DNA from: Zygnema cylindricum | Taxonomy: Eukaryota > Streptophyta > Zygnematophyceae > Zygnematales > Zygnemataceae | Direction of reading: 5' to 3' | Assembly (NCBI GenBank): GCA_037447655.1 | Contig: JBBHKE010001727.1 | Coordinates: forward strand, 16,792-80,791 | Length of the DNA: 64,000 nt | Shown here: positions 23,408 through 35,311 of the stretch, piece after piece | How the letters are laid out: every line of letters begins with the position of its first letter | Numbering within the stretch: position 1 is the stretch's first letter | The notes under the pieces: generated by a model | What the model was told of the DNA's origin: nothing | Seen by the model: the letters and a program-made list of their open reading frames with translations, nothing else | The model's database searches: none | Translations under genes and position numbers: made by a program

Positions 23408-23820
23408 GTTAGGATTATTGGGTGAATCGACAGATCGACCGAATTCAGGTTTGTGGTCAGTTTAGGTTCGATTCAGTTTGAGTTTGTGTTCACATTATTT
23501 ATTGTATTGTTTACGTCCGCAGTTAAGTCTTTGTTATGTTTTCGTTGGACTTTGAGTATTTGTTACGAAAGTATTTATTTGTGTCATTTGGTACTGTACG
23601 GTTGATTGGTCATTTAGTGCGTAAGACCGAATACCATGTTTAGGTCCAACGTTATGTTTTATTAGGCGCCATTTTTTGTTTCGGCGCGTAAGTGTGTGTG
23701 AATTGTGAACGTGAGTGGAATACGTGTGAGCTAAGTCTGTGTGAGTCAATGACGTGTCGAGTTAGTGGAAGAAGTTGTGCAGACTAAGTCTTTCTTTATT
23801 TAAGGAGAAAAAAATATTTC

Positions 23821-24606
23821 AGGATAAATTAAAAAAGCACGATGGTAAACCATCTGAGTCTGGGGGTACAAAAAGGGTGGCATGACCAACACTAAAAAAC
23901 AACAATAAGAAACAAAAAGAGCGACGAGAACACAAAAAAAAAATGAAGCAACAACAAGGAAAATAAAAGCACCTTAACTCAAAATGAAAAGCACGGCAAC
24001 TCACAAAATCAAAACTACAAACCCCAACCCCAACCCTAACTCAATTAAATATCTACAAAAAACAACCCCGTAAGTCCCCCCAACCCGGGGGAGCACGTTG
24101 AGGGAGTTTCGGAGCACGGCGTTGATCCATAACCGCAACAGTCGATTGGTGGAGAATAGATGCCTGCACTCGCTGTAGAGCCACAGATAAGTGTTGACGG
24201 TAAAAAGAATTTTGGACCGAAGGAGGAGAGCTCCCAGGTCCTCGACGCTCGAAAGCACGCCGAGCACAAGTACCGAGAAACTCGTACTGTGCAACACCCA
24301 AACAACCAAAGATCTCGACCGCCATCGGAATAAAGTCATCCATAGGGTCCCGGTGGGCATAATCACGCTCCTTTGCCTTAGTAGCATCACGAGCTGCCAC
24401 TCCAAGATGTCGAGCCGCCTGACCAACAACTGTAGCTGAAGTAGGGTTCGCCAGAACAATATCACCGAAAATGCGACGGGCACCATCAAGCAAAACAACA
24501 TCGATCCGACGCGAGGGAATAATATGAGAAAGGAGTATGGGTATGGAATTATTATGCAGTCTAGGAGGAGATGCATCATTTGTCTTAATGCGTGACACAT
24601 TAAGAT
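23821..24606 (-). mobile_element. non-LTR retrotransposon, 5'-truncated 3' end (copy A)
   Basis: The minus strand encodes RRIDVVLLDGARRIFGDIVL, ANPTSATVVGQAARHLGV and KAKERDYAHRDPMDDFIPMA. This is the C-terminal conserved region found downstream of RT in this non-LTR family. The 3' terminus (plus-strand AGGATAAATTAAAAA) is the same as in copies at 28663 and 49764, showing a shared 3' end with 5' truncation. Confidence 0.75.
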
Positions 24607-24855
24607 GTAGGGAGAGAAGGGGAGTAATGAAGGAGGAAGTGCAACATGTAAGTTATATGTCGGAATAAGAGAAGAATGAGAGTAAGTGTGAGAGCTTAGT
24701 ATGGAGAGCTTCGGCTTAATATATTTTCTATTCTACCGATAAGATTTATTTGTGAGCAGTGAAAGAATGCTTTCCGCTATCTGATTTTTTTTCTTTGTGA
24801 TACTGATTTTTTATGTGGGCATCTCTGTGGGCACTTTATCGATTCTCAACATTAT

Positions 24856-24882
24856 TTACTCTAATAGCGATTGGCGGTGTAC
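24856..24882. mobile_element. orphan right end of a TA-MITE
   Basis: TTACTCTAATAGCGATTGGCGGTGTA is a right terminal repeat. No partner left end is found nearby. Confidence 0.45.
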
Positions 24883-25017
24883 ATGTGAAAGCTTTGGACA
24901 AGATGTACATTCTCCCGCGGCTAAAGCTTCCAGCCTGGAAAGTCAGACGCATCTGCATCCGGATCTGCCAAATAGACTGACAACCGTGTCGCTGAGGATT
25001 GTCGCACGCCATTTTTG

Positions 25018-25262
25018 GTTCGACGTGCACGATAAAGGACAACACATCTTTGAAACTTTTAAAAAGTTTGTATATTTCCAATGTTTTTGTACTTATCTAT
25101 AAATTTAAACGTTTTCTTGCAGATCCGATGAAAATACTAGATAAAATGCGGTTTTCTCCTCACAATGGTCAAACGCATTGGCTTCACTTGTACGGTTATC
25201 CTCCACGACAGGATATGAAAGTCCTGCCAGCGGCAGAAAAAATAAAGTATTCCGTACAGTCT
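25018..25262 (+). repeat. degenerate tandem copy of the secreted-gene upstream region
   Basis: Resembles 25325-25590 in direct orientation: GACGTGCACGATAAAGGAC, AAACGTTTTCTTGCAG, CTCACAATGGTCAAACGCAT and ATGAAAGTCCTGCCAG each have a counterpart in the same order. It is clearly older than the inverted duplication of the gene. Confidence 0.6.
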
Positions 25263-25662
25263 TCTTAACTTGACCGCCCGCCGCCAAGCCCTCGACGCCT
25301 CGACTTTTATTTGTCTGTTTTACACACGTGCACCATAAAGGACAATCTGCCGGCGAAACTATTTGAAAATGTACGTACTGCCTGCAAAAGTTTTGTACTT
25401 CTCTATCGATTAAAAAATTTTAAACGTTTTCCTGCGGAACCAAACGAAATCTAGAAAATCCTGCGAAATCCAGACGACTGCCGTGATTCTTACGCACAGT
25501 GGTCAAATATCATTGGCTACTACCTGTACGTCCGGATATCCTCGACATCCTCCACGTCAGCATATTAAAGTCCTTTCAGACGGCAGCCAGCAACCTATTC
25601 CGTACAATTTTCACAGTTCCACAATTCACCCCACCGACAATCCCGCGAGAGACCTCGACGCT

Positions 25663-25674
25663 TCATATTTAAAC
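25663..25674 (+). promoter_or_regulatory. TATA-like box of right secreted-protein gene
   Basis: CATATTTAAACC, 150 bp before the ATG, followed by a CT-rich leader (25715-25760). Confidence 0.45.
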
Positions 25675-25823
25675 CCAAACCATCTTAGAAAAAAAAACCG
25701 TGTCCTTCGCTCCTCTTCAACTCTCCCCTCTCTCTCTCTCTCCTCCTCCTCCATACTTCTCCGCCGTTTCCTTCAGAAAATCCTCATATTGACTCTCTCC
25801 CCTCTCAAATCTCTCCTTCCTCT

Positions 25824-26516
25824 ATGGCGCCACGTGTCGCTTTCCTATTAGTCCTCATTCTTCCCGCCCTTGCCTCCGCCATATCCCTCCGATCCGGTCT
25901 GCCAGATGGCAAGCCTTGCGCCATGACCGCGGCCGGAGATCCCGTAAAGCCGTTCTGTATAGACCCGCGGAAGTGTCTAATTAACAAAGTTCCGGCGCCG
26001 AATGCCAAATGGGCGTACAGCGGAAATTTGAACGGCACATGTAACTCCAAACTGTATACGTCGCAAGGTCCTCCGTACTGCATGTACCGCAGCATTTATT
26101 TCGCCGTCGGTACGAAAAATATGCTCGACAAATCGACGTGCGAAAAGTGTACTTGTACTTTGCATCCGGAGCGTCCGAAAGGACAACAAGCGTCGTGCGA
26201 TTGCCAAAAGGGTTCAGATTGTTACGTCGACCGAAACGGAGTTTCAGTTAAACCTCTTTGCCCGAGTCCTATTGTTTCGCAATGCTTGTTGAGCAAATTG
26301 AATGTGGCTTTGAATGGGAAGACGGTGGATAAAGGGAATTGCTATTTTGGGTCGGCTCCCGGACAATGTACGGCCGCGGGATCGAAATTTACGGCGAAGT
26401 TCTATGCGAATGGGACCGTTGGGATTCCTCAGGATAATAATAGGTGTCAGGCTTGCACTTGTTTGAATGCGAAGAAAGTTAATTGCCGTCCACTTGTTGG
26501 GTGCACGGTTCCTTAG
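25824..26516 (+). CDS. secreted Cys-rich protein, 230 residues (right copy)
   Basis: Second, oppositely oriented copy of the gene at 16920-17612, also intronless and intact. It has the leader MAPRVAFLLVLILPALASA and the same array of about 20 cysteines with the two CxxCTC modules. Three residues differ from the left copy. The 5' leader, the TATA-like box and about 300 bp of 3' flank are also nearly identical. Since both reading frames are open while the outer arms have diverged, either recent gene conversion or purifying selection keeps the pair alike. Function not recognised; secretion is inferred from the leader. Confidence 0.8.
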   Translation: MAPRVAFLLVLILPALASAISLRSGLPDGKPCAMTAAGDPVKPFCIDPRKCLINKVPAPNAKWAYSGNLNGTCNSKLYTSQGPPYCMYRSIYFAVGTKNMLDKSTCEKCTCTLHPERPKGQQASCDCQKGSDCYVDRNGVSVKPLCPSPIVSQCLLSKLNVALNGKTVDKGNCYFGSAPGQCTAAGSKFTAKFYANGTVGIPQDNNRCQACTCLNAKKVNCRPLVGCTVP

Positions 26517-28244
26517 GATTGGGGAGCTATTATTAGTGTGGAATGTGGTCGTAGTGGCTGGCTTTTTTTGTTTTTTGGGTAGGAGGATGGATTTAGTTTG
26601 GTTTAATGAGGGATATATGAAGAGGGGATGTGGTTATTTGGTGGAGTTGATTCTGTTTTTTGTTGCAGTTTTAGTTTTGTTTCAATTTTATTCCATAAGA
26701 CATTGCATTTGAAGTACTGATTTTTTATTAGATGTATTTCATGTGCTTTGTCAATGTTGTTCTCCTTTTTTTTTGTGCCATGATTTCTTAATGTTTATGG
26801 TTTCTAAGTGTTGCCATTATGCTATACTATGCAACAAATGTTAAGAGTTTGGGTTCGAAGAAATGGATAAGGACAACAAAAACTAAACATTATCAGTTTT
26901 AGTTTTCGTTTCAAGCACAATTCATATACTCTCAAATATGTGATTGTCTTTGAACATTAAGCTTGGATATCGCAGTACATAAAATAATGAAAACGAATGT
27001 TACTATCCCACAAGACATGTTATACTTGATGAATTGGAAAATCAACCCGATCATGTTTTATTGAAGTTAGTGGTATTGGAACTAAAAAAATCTCAGTGAC
27101 CTGATTGGGCATGGCTGGCTGAAAAAAGAAAAAAAGAAAAAAAAATTGAAGATTTTGCCAAGTTATCCTGATGGTAGAAGTGAAAATTATACCGCATTAT
27201 TAGATAAAGCATTTTTTGGGCATTTGAGGCGTTAAACATTGTGATCAATCATTGCATTTTTTTTTTTAATTTGAGGGGAGCGAAATCGTCTGTACCCACT
27301 GATCGTGATGTCACGACCGAAAGTCGGAAACCTGTGCCGTGACTCCTGAAAACTGATTGTTCTAATAATGATGAGCAATATAGTATTCGATTTTCGATTT
27401 GGAGCATAAAGTAAGCATTTTTCACATTTTGATGTTGTGGACAATCCATATTTTGTATTTTATGAGATAATGTCACCTACAATAAAGACCGATTCTTCAG
27501 ACATTTACATGTAAGGATATTTTGGAAGATTACTTGATGAGTCATAAGACCAGATAATACAAAGTTTGGAAGATTGCAAGAAAAAAAAGAACGTCATAAT
27601 GTATGAATTGTAAACTTTCTAGGCATGAGTGGTATATGGGTTGGCGATTGTGGATTGTCGCTGCTTCAATATTTGAACCTAAGTTGAATAAATGGAAGTG
27701 AATATTAATCTACGCTCATTCATACGGATCTCCAATTGTTTGAATTCACGAGTGGTACACCTTGCGAAATATGAACTTTGATGAGAAATTGTGTTGAAGT
27801 AGCCCCTTTTTGTGGACAAAATCCGGACCAGTATTAGGTAAGTTCACTGAATCGTTAAGCAACAAAGTATACAAAGGATGGAATACAGTTTAATCACTCG
27901 CACTTACATGTTTTGCAACAAATCTCACTACTCTCACTATTGTGTACATTCAAGAGACAGAGCAATAAAGCTGAAAGATGTTAATGGCACCTTTGGTTGA
28001 GATAAATATTCTAAAAACTACCACAGAATATACAACCTGACCACTGTGACAAATGTCACAAACTATATCTCAGTCAGAAAGCTTGTCTTTTGCATCCGTA
28101 GCCTCTTCTTGATGATCGCTACGTAATTTTTTTTGACTGATTGACAATCAATAACTGGCCCAATATTTTGGTAGGAAAAGTATCGTTTTTTTACCAAAGT
28201 ATCAAAACTAGTGTTTTGTATTGTGAAAAAACTTATTGCCATAA

Positions 28245-28650
28245 AATTGATACCGAGAGTTATCGGTTATCGAACAGTGAGTGTCTAGTTATCGGTTATC
28301 TTATAGTGAGTGTTTGGTATATCGCTCCGAGACCAACAGATTTGCTATCGGCGATAAGTTGAAAAAATATAGTACGCTATATAATAGTACTTTATAGTAT
28401 ACTGTATTATATTTTTATTGTATATAGCATGGCATGCCACGTATGTAATCTCTTCCATATTCTCTATGACGGAAGACCGACAGTTCAGGACAACTGAATA
28501 AATCGTACAATTGCGCGGTATGAACCTTACAACTATCGCGGATAGTTATCGAACCAGTGTTATTGTGATAGAAAACCGATTATATCTGGTTTTTATCGCG
28601 ATAACGTTGGTACTGGTATATAGCGCCGATACATCGATTATCGTAGGCCA
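28245..28650. mobile_element. fragments of hAT-type MITE B
   Basis: GAGAGTTATCGGTTATCGAAC and GCATGGCATGCCACGTAT match the interior of the complete element at 44266-45161. Termini are not preserved. Confidence 0.55.
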
Positions 28651-28662
28651 AAAAATAGAGGC

Positions 28663-31600
28663 AGGATAAATTAAAAAGCACGAAAGTAACCCATCTGAGT
28701 CCAGGGTACAAAAGGGGTGGCATGGCCAAAACTGAAAAACTACAATATAAAACAAATAGAGCGATGGGAACAAAAAGAAAAGAAAAGAAACGATCAACAA
28801 AATAAAAGCACCCAAACTCAAAATGAAAAGCACGACAACTCACAAAACCAAAACCACAACCCCAACCCCAAAACATTTAAATATCTACGAAGAGCAACCC
28901 CGTAAGTCCCCCTAGCCTGGGGGAGCGCGTTGAGGGAGTTACGGAAAACGGCGACGATCCATAACCCCAACAGCCGATCGGAGGATAATAGAAGCTTGTA
29001 CTCGCTGTAAAGCCACCGATAAGCATTGACGATAAAAAGAAGTAAGGACCGAAGAAGGAGGGCTCCCAGGTCCTCGGCGCTCGAAAGCACGTCGAGCACA
29101 CGTACGAAGAAATTCGTCCGGTGCAACATCCTAATAACCAAAGATCTCGACCGCCATCGGAATAAAGTCATCTATAGGGTCCCGGTGGGCATAATCACGC
29201 TCCTTCGCCTTAGCAGCATCACGAGCTGCCACCCCAACATGTCGAGCCGCCTGACCAACAACTGTAGCTGAAGTAGGGTTTGCCAGAACAATAACACCGA
29301 AGATGCGACGGGCACCATCAAGAAAAACAACATTGATCCGACGCGAGAGAATGATATGAGAAACCTCTCGACGCACAGAAAATCCCCATTCCGAAGCGAT
29401 AGTCGCAATGGTGTCGCGAATAGTGTCATGCTCCTAGATCAAATCTCCCCCATGGGAGCAACAGAGCAAATAGACACCATCGGGCCCTAAGACACGACCA
29501 CATGCACAAACAAGAGAGCCAAGTAAAAGAGGATGGGGGAGGCCCAGGCGAAATCAGAGGGCGGTAGTGAAATGAGCAGGTGAAAATCGGAGAGTGGCCA
29601 AAATAGGTGTGGCGAAAAGCTAAGATCCAGAAGCAAGTCCACCACATGAGAGAAGACGTGCACGCGAAGAATCAGAGGGAAGAGCCTTGAGAAGGTCGGA
29701 TTTAATGGTGGCGACAACCCGATCAGAAATCGATTCCTGGACATGCTCAACAGATTTTGGTAACAAGGGTGGAGAAAACTGGCACATCCACTAGGGCATG
29801 GGGAGGAAGAGAACGTGACGCCTCCAATAGAGATCGCTGGAAGGCGAACACACCGTGTGAAACCTAGGGGATAGCAGTAGCTAGAACAGGGGTGGGGGGG
29901 TGTCCCCAGCCAAGAAACGGGAAACAAGAGTAGAGGCGATAAGACACCAACTTCCCAAATAGGCAGCGGGATCAACACAAGCACTGGATAATAGACCCAA
30001 CCCCCCAGTAGAGACAGGGAGGGATGCTTGAATGCGGGCCGATGGCCCAGACTTGCGATCAAATGCCCCCCGACCTAACATTGTGTGGAGGACTTCCATG
30101 AGGCGATCGTCAAAGGCCGAGAGAGAGGAGATAAATGCTAAAGTGGGAGGGGAAGTACGAGTAAGATAAGAAGGGCGGTGGGGAAAACACCTAGCTAACA
30201 TAGCAAAAGCAACATGGGGATCGAGAAGGCGAGGAAGATCGTCCATTTCGGCTACATTTGTCTGTAAAGCATCATGAAGGAATTGGGTCACGAAAGTGTC
30301 CGAACCAAGGGGGCAACAAAGCGCTCTATTGTCTTTGATTTGCTTGTAGTACATGTTTGTATGGTTGAAAGACCTCTTTCATTTGGAGTTACATATCTTA
30401 CACTATAGATCTAGTCTACTAGGCATTTCTCTTTGGGTTTGCTTCTGCTCTCATGTCTACTGATGGCTCAGCTCCTGCGGCAAGTGCTCCTATTAGCCCT
30501 AGGGCTCCACCCGCTCCTCCAAGGACGAATATCCCAGTTGGTGCAAATGTGACTCCTAGTGGGAGTGGATCACAACCGAGTCTAAATGCCCATGACCTTC
30601 AACAGTAATGGGCGAGGGCAAACAACGGTCCGACCAGAGGGTCGCCTTGGCGAGTGCTAGTAGCAGAGGAGAGAGGAATGAGATCACCATCGGCCGAGAA
30701 GGAAAGGTTGCTCGTCAAAGAATAGAAAGCCCTCACAAAGAGGAATAATTGGACAATCGGAGATGGAGCTGCCTAAGCTCTGAAAAAATCACGTTCTGAT
30801 CCACCGTATTAAAGGCATTGGAAACGTCGACCTGAAGTACTAACCAATCTGGATGTACATCCAACAAAGCGCGAATCCCGTGGACTACAACCTCACAACC
30901 CCCTCTCGTGGCCACTTCAAACCGATGAGGAGAAAAATAATCATGGAAAGTCGGTTGGAGCTGGAGACATATCGCATGAGCCACCAATCTATATAAAACC
31001 TCTCCCACGGCGATAGGGCGGATCCCACCATTAGGTTTGGCGACTGCCACAAGGCGGGACGTCGTGAGAAGATCACAAATCCGAGGGGGGACATCCCCAC
31101 TAGTAATAAGGGAACATTCTCGAAAAAACACATCAAACCCTAGGGCACCTGGTTCAGGGGGCAAAACAACTCATACACTGTGCCCGAGGGGCCCCCCGTT
31201 GAAAGGTGAGGAGAAAAGCTAAGAGCCTTAATGAAAACCTCCAAATCCAAAGTAAAACTCTCAGAAGGCTCAAAGGCGTGGATAGAAGGGGGTAAAGGGG
31301 AAGGGGCAGGGGGGTTGGAGGGGTTGGAGGGCTTGAAGAACCTCAATAGTGGAAGAAGATCCGGGGGCAGTGGTGAATGGCTATAGGGCACGAACCGCTC
31401 GAGAAAGCTCACCAACACGGCCTAAGTGAATTGCTCGACGATATGAGGCCGGACATCTGATGGCCTAGGTGGCCGACGTGGTATGAAAGAGGTGCTCGAT
31501 ACCCAATCCTCATGCTCGGCATGGAGGGCCTTCCATCACCACGAAGGAATCGACGACAACGGGCCATAGTTTCTCTAGCCCCACTGCCCCCTCCACGACT

Positions 31601-32062
31601 TGGAAGGACTAGGTCCCAGAGAGAGAACATAAGGAGAAGGTGCCAAGGAGCAATGTCTGCCGGGTTTGAAGAAATGGGGGACAAGGGGAGGTGGAGGGCA
31701 TCTTGTTCTATTGTCTTGGCGGCCATAGGAATACGGGTGTACAATCGCGGACGAGGGGGCTCCCAAATCGTAAGCCCCCAAAACATCTAACTCACGGACG
31801 AAATTCCAATCCTCATCTGTGGGGCCGGACGGGAGTGTGGTCGACGACGATTGAGGAGAGGTGATAGACAAAGGACCACCCAGGGTTATACAAGGTCGAC
31901 AACTCCGTGTATGAAGGGAAATACCGGCCCCAGCGGCAAAGAGGTTGTGACACCCAGGACATTCTAACCGCCTAGAAGGTTTACGAGGTTTGGGTGGAGG
32001 TGGGGGAGGGAGAAGGGAATAAGAAGGGCTTTTGGACATGGTCAATAAGTCAAAGAAACTGT
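28663..32062 (-). mobile_element. non-LTR retrotransposon, near full length but defective (copy B)
   Basis: On the minus strand the element opens near 32039 with a Pro-rich leader and a zinc-finger motif CPGCHNLFAAGAGISLHTRS followed by Cys (C-x2-C-x12-H-x3-C). RT follows: RLVAVAKPNGGIRPIAVGEV, DWLVLQVDVSNAFNTVD and, after shifts, TRQGDPL and GPLFALAH. The conserved C-terminal region ends it (GARRIFGVIVLANPTSATVV). Frames are broken at many points. The RT part that should hold the catalytic YADD box is missing and is replaced by unrelated DNA at about 30320-30608. Downstream, ARIQASLPVSTGGLGLLSSA is intact. The 3' end is shared with copies A and C. Confidence 0.85.
30320..30608 (+). mobile_element. 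foreign segment inside the LINE RT region
   Basis: Plus-strand sequence unrelated to the LINE. It holds a short open frame from ATG 30453 to TAA 30606 reading MSTDGSAPAASAPISPRAPP and ending NAHDLQQ. The Ser/Pro/Ala-rich start is like the beginning of a copia gag. Identity is not established. Confidence 0.35.
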
Positions 32063-32310
32063 CGTGCATGGCAGTACAATCGTGAATGGCATGCATCACA
32101 TCCAGTGTGGGTCGTCGATAAACACGAGAAAATCAATGACCATTACATATGTATAGTATTTGTGACCACAATTGGAGTACAACGCATATATAACGCAAAA
32201 AACAACAAATGAATCTGCCCGAAAAAATAAATTAATCCAAACACATGACCCTAGCAAGAAAATAAAAGACAAAGCAAGATCAGGGAAGTAAGGATGGAAT
32301 TCCCCCCCCC
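32062..32310. repeat. direct repeat copy 1, LTR-like
   Basis: About 245 bp closely matching 33253-33500 (both contain GGCATGCAT, GACCATTACATATGTA, GACAAAGCAAGATCAGG and end in a C-run). The C-run is a polypurine tract on the minus strand, so these are probably the starts of gypsy-type LTRs. Confidence 0.6.
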
Positions 32311-33252
32311 CCCCTTATATGCGACAGTAGCCACTAGGCCCTGAAGTCATCAATATTCCCTACAGGAGTCCAATCAGCTAGTAAGAACCCTTCGTTAGTC
32401 GGATGAAAGAGCCGAGATAATGAGTATTCCTCAAAGGCCAAACAAGGTGAGTACCAGCCAGTACGGTCAGGGTCAAGACGACAAGAAACACCAAGTCCAC
32501 AGACACAATTCACAAATCACAGCAAGTAGAAGACAGTCTGGAGGGAAACTTTGCAGGCTAGCTTGCGCCGGTAGATTAGGTAAGGTCTTAGTACAAAGAG
32601 AAAGAAAAACTCAGAGACAATTACTGGGATAGACCATGGGTCTGAAAAGCAAAACCCTAACTCAAAACTAACCTATCACTAAATATTAGGTGGAAACATT
32701 AAGTTCACAATGTTTGACAAATCTCGAGAAAAAGCCTGCCAAAAAACGACAACCTTCCAATGTTGGATTCCTGTACTTAATTTGCAAAAGTTACTATCTC
32801 GCAAAATGGCATTTATCCTATGCTTTCACTAGTCCGTACGGCAACACTAATTCGTACATGTCTTTGAGCAGGCAAGTTTCTATGTTAAAACGCTGCCAGT
32901 TTCAAGAGACGACTGTAGCGTGGCCGCCACGGACTGCCTTACATCTACACTTCGAGGATGAAAACCCTCCCTAAGCTAAACAATAATGATGCACGAACCT
33001 CCAAGGGTTCATGACTTCAGACACCTGTCAAGTTTGTAGCCGTTTGAATTCCTGACGTCTGATGCCGTACCGCGGTCCAGTTCCACGCTGATTTCACATC
33101 GTGTTCCCGTGGTGCCGTACGAGAGTATATTCCGACCTTTGTCCCGTCACAATCTCTAGTTGTACTCTCGGATATGAACCTGTCATGTCATCGAAACATC
33201 AATTAGTACACAATTAAATCATAATACCTGCTAACGTCTTTCGGCATGATAG

Positions 33253-33500
33253 CTGTCATGCATGGCAGTACAACTGTGAATGGCATGCATTACATCCAGT
33301 GTAGGTCGCTGATAAACACCAGAAAATGAATGACCATTACATATGTACAGTATTTGTGACCACAATCGGAGTACAAAGCATATACCACACAAGAAACAAT
33401 AAATGAATCTGCCTGAAAAAACAAATTATTCGAAACAAATGGACATAGCAAGAAAATAAAAGACAAAGCAAGATCAGGTAAGTAAGGATGGAATCCCCCC
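33253..33500. repeat. direct repeat copy 2, LTR-like
   Basis: Partner of 32062-32310. It sits immediately 3' (minus sense) of the gypsy integrase-PHD relic, as expected for the beginning of its 3' LTR. Confidence 0.6.
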
Positions 33501-33509
33501 CCCCCAGCT

Positions 33510-34450
33510 CCTTAGCTGCGGGGGAGCTGGTAAGGACAGCTGGTAGGTCGCGACAACCGTAGCAAAACCACTGTCCACCCGGGATAGTGTGCAGAGTTGG
33601 AACCAAACACTCCATATGGAATCCCAGATTGCAATAGTCACAGAGGAGATTTGTTGTTTCTCCATCACATCGTCGGCATAACTAACACTCAGTGGCCTCG
33701 TTAATCGGCATCCGCCACGGGTCCATGGTGTGGGAAAGATCAGGTAAATAGCAAGGGGCACATTTTTTCGAATGCTCCCGCAAAGTTCGCGTGTCGGCCC
33801 CTTGTAGGCTCAATAATCCATTGGAGTCGATTTTTGTTATCCTCAAGATATGAGCTGAAATATTCGTGTCGAGTGTGTCAAAAGTTTGCTATCGCAAATA
33901 AACGTAACCCCCCACCCGGAAGGGTTTTTGTTGCGGCCGGTAGCTGCCACTCCGAGTCGTCGCAAACCGTAAGGAGTCAGGATGTTGGGCAATCTGCAGG
34001 TTTTCAAAAGCCATGGGCATTTCTCTAGCGAAAAGCAATACGCGGTTAGTTAGTTCTTCCAAAAATAGAGAATCAGATATAAGAGGTAGAGGTAAGCTCG
34101 AGGCTTTTTGTACATTCCTTCCTAGTAGTGGTTTTCGACCCAACAACACAAAATAGGGGCTGAAATTTGCCAGGCTGGCCTGTACAGACATGCGATAACC
34201 CATGACAATATATCCCAATGATTCATCCCACACCGTAATCTGTTTTTATAAGCGATGTTTACGCAAAGCACGCTTAAAGGTTTGTAAATCTCTCTCTGCC
34301 AAACCGTCTGCTTGAGGATGATCTCGGCTTGTCTGTCAGTGATCGATTAACGCCTCGTCCAGCATCTCGTGAAATTTGCCATAGAACTCGGTTCCTTGGT
34401 TTGTAAGTACTTCTGCGGGGGCTCCATACCGGAGGAGCACGTGCTCCTTA
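33510..34450 (-). pseudogene. Ty3/gypsy integrase with C-terminal PHD finger (relic)
   Basis: One continuous minus-strand frame, interrupted only by stops, carries RYGAPAEVLTNQGTEFYGKF, then DHPQADGLAERDLQTFKRAL and WDESLGYIVMGYRMSVQASL (integrase core). A GPF/Y-like PFRVGGYVYLR and a CAPCYLP linker follow, then PHD-finger residues LLCDYCNLGFHMECL and IPGGQWFCYGC. At least four in-frame stops occur (after DH, HRL, YLR and TEC), and the second catalytic Asp of the integrase is Asn. Several stops can arise from C-to-T changes. The element is dead; RT and gag are not found nearby. Confidence 0.8.
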
Positions 34451-34720
34451 AAAGTTGCGGTGGTAAGTTTGGCAGTTTTTCATAATTGGATCATGAAGAT
34501 AGTAAAATCCCAGTTACGTGATGTTGTACAGTATAGTTTTTCAAGAACTGTAATTTACAACAAGCTATATGTCGTATTGCAAAGTCTGTAATTTGTTGTA
34601 CTTTACACGGAGTGACGCTACAGCCTAACAGGGTCCTTCGGATTTGCGTGGGTCCAGGAGTCTAGTAGTCACCAATCCTGCAGCGCCACATCACACGACA
34701 TTTCAAACGTATGAAACTAA

Positions 34721-34960
34721 GGGCGTGTTCCCATGTGTTCAAGTAAGGGTTTTTTCCCGTCGTTTTCACAGAAAATGGGACTTTCAACGAGAAAATTTTA
34801 CGCCGTTCGAAAATGGGCAAAAACACAAGTACATTTTGCGTCCTCTTGGATTTTGGAAGGTACGGCAATTTGGCGTTATTATCATCTCGAGCCACTTCCA
34901 GCTCATCTTCACACTTGCACTGGAATCAAATCGCGATCTGATTTTAACCGAAAAAACACC
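34721..34960 (+). mobile_element. half of a TAA-MITE
   Basis: TAA then GGGCGTGTTCCCATGTGTTC, running to the central AATCAAATCGCGATCTGATT. The opposite half is absent or unrecognisable. Confidence 0.55.
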
Positions 34961-35311
34961 CCATAGACGAATAGAACGCAGTAATTGCACGCGTGAAACG
35001 TCTTCGAAAATTTTTGAACGAGGGAGAGTACACGCTATTTTTTTATATGCTCGTCACGCGCGTGTACGTACAAAAATGACAAGCATGTACGGAAAATAAT
35101 TCGTTGGGGTCTCGGACCTCAACTTTTATTCATGGGTCCTTTGCAAAAATTTACAACGTCCTCGTCTCTCCCCATCTTTTTCATTCGACCGCTTCTCTTT
35201 CTCACATCTCTAAATGGAATGCATCAATAATAATATTAAATGAAAGATATGTTTTTATCCTTTTTTGTTTAATATTTCTGGTCTCATTTTGATGGCGTAT
35301 CGAATGATAAA

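Larger units (their letters stand above)
25265..28085 (+). repeat. right arm of the large inverted repeat
   Basis: Reverse complement of 15294-19118 apart from the two MITEs inserted there. Near-identical around the gene, diverged beyond about 26860. Confidence 0.8.

Noticed and set aside
23408-23818. Solo copia LTR starting TGTTAGGATTATTGGG
   Set aside because: Only the first bases resemble the LTR at 20598; no target duplication or right border found.
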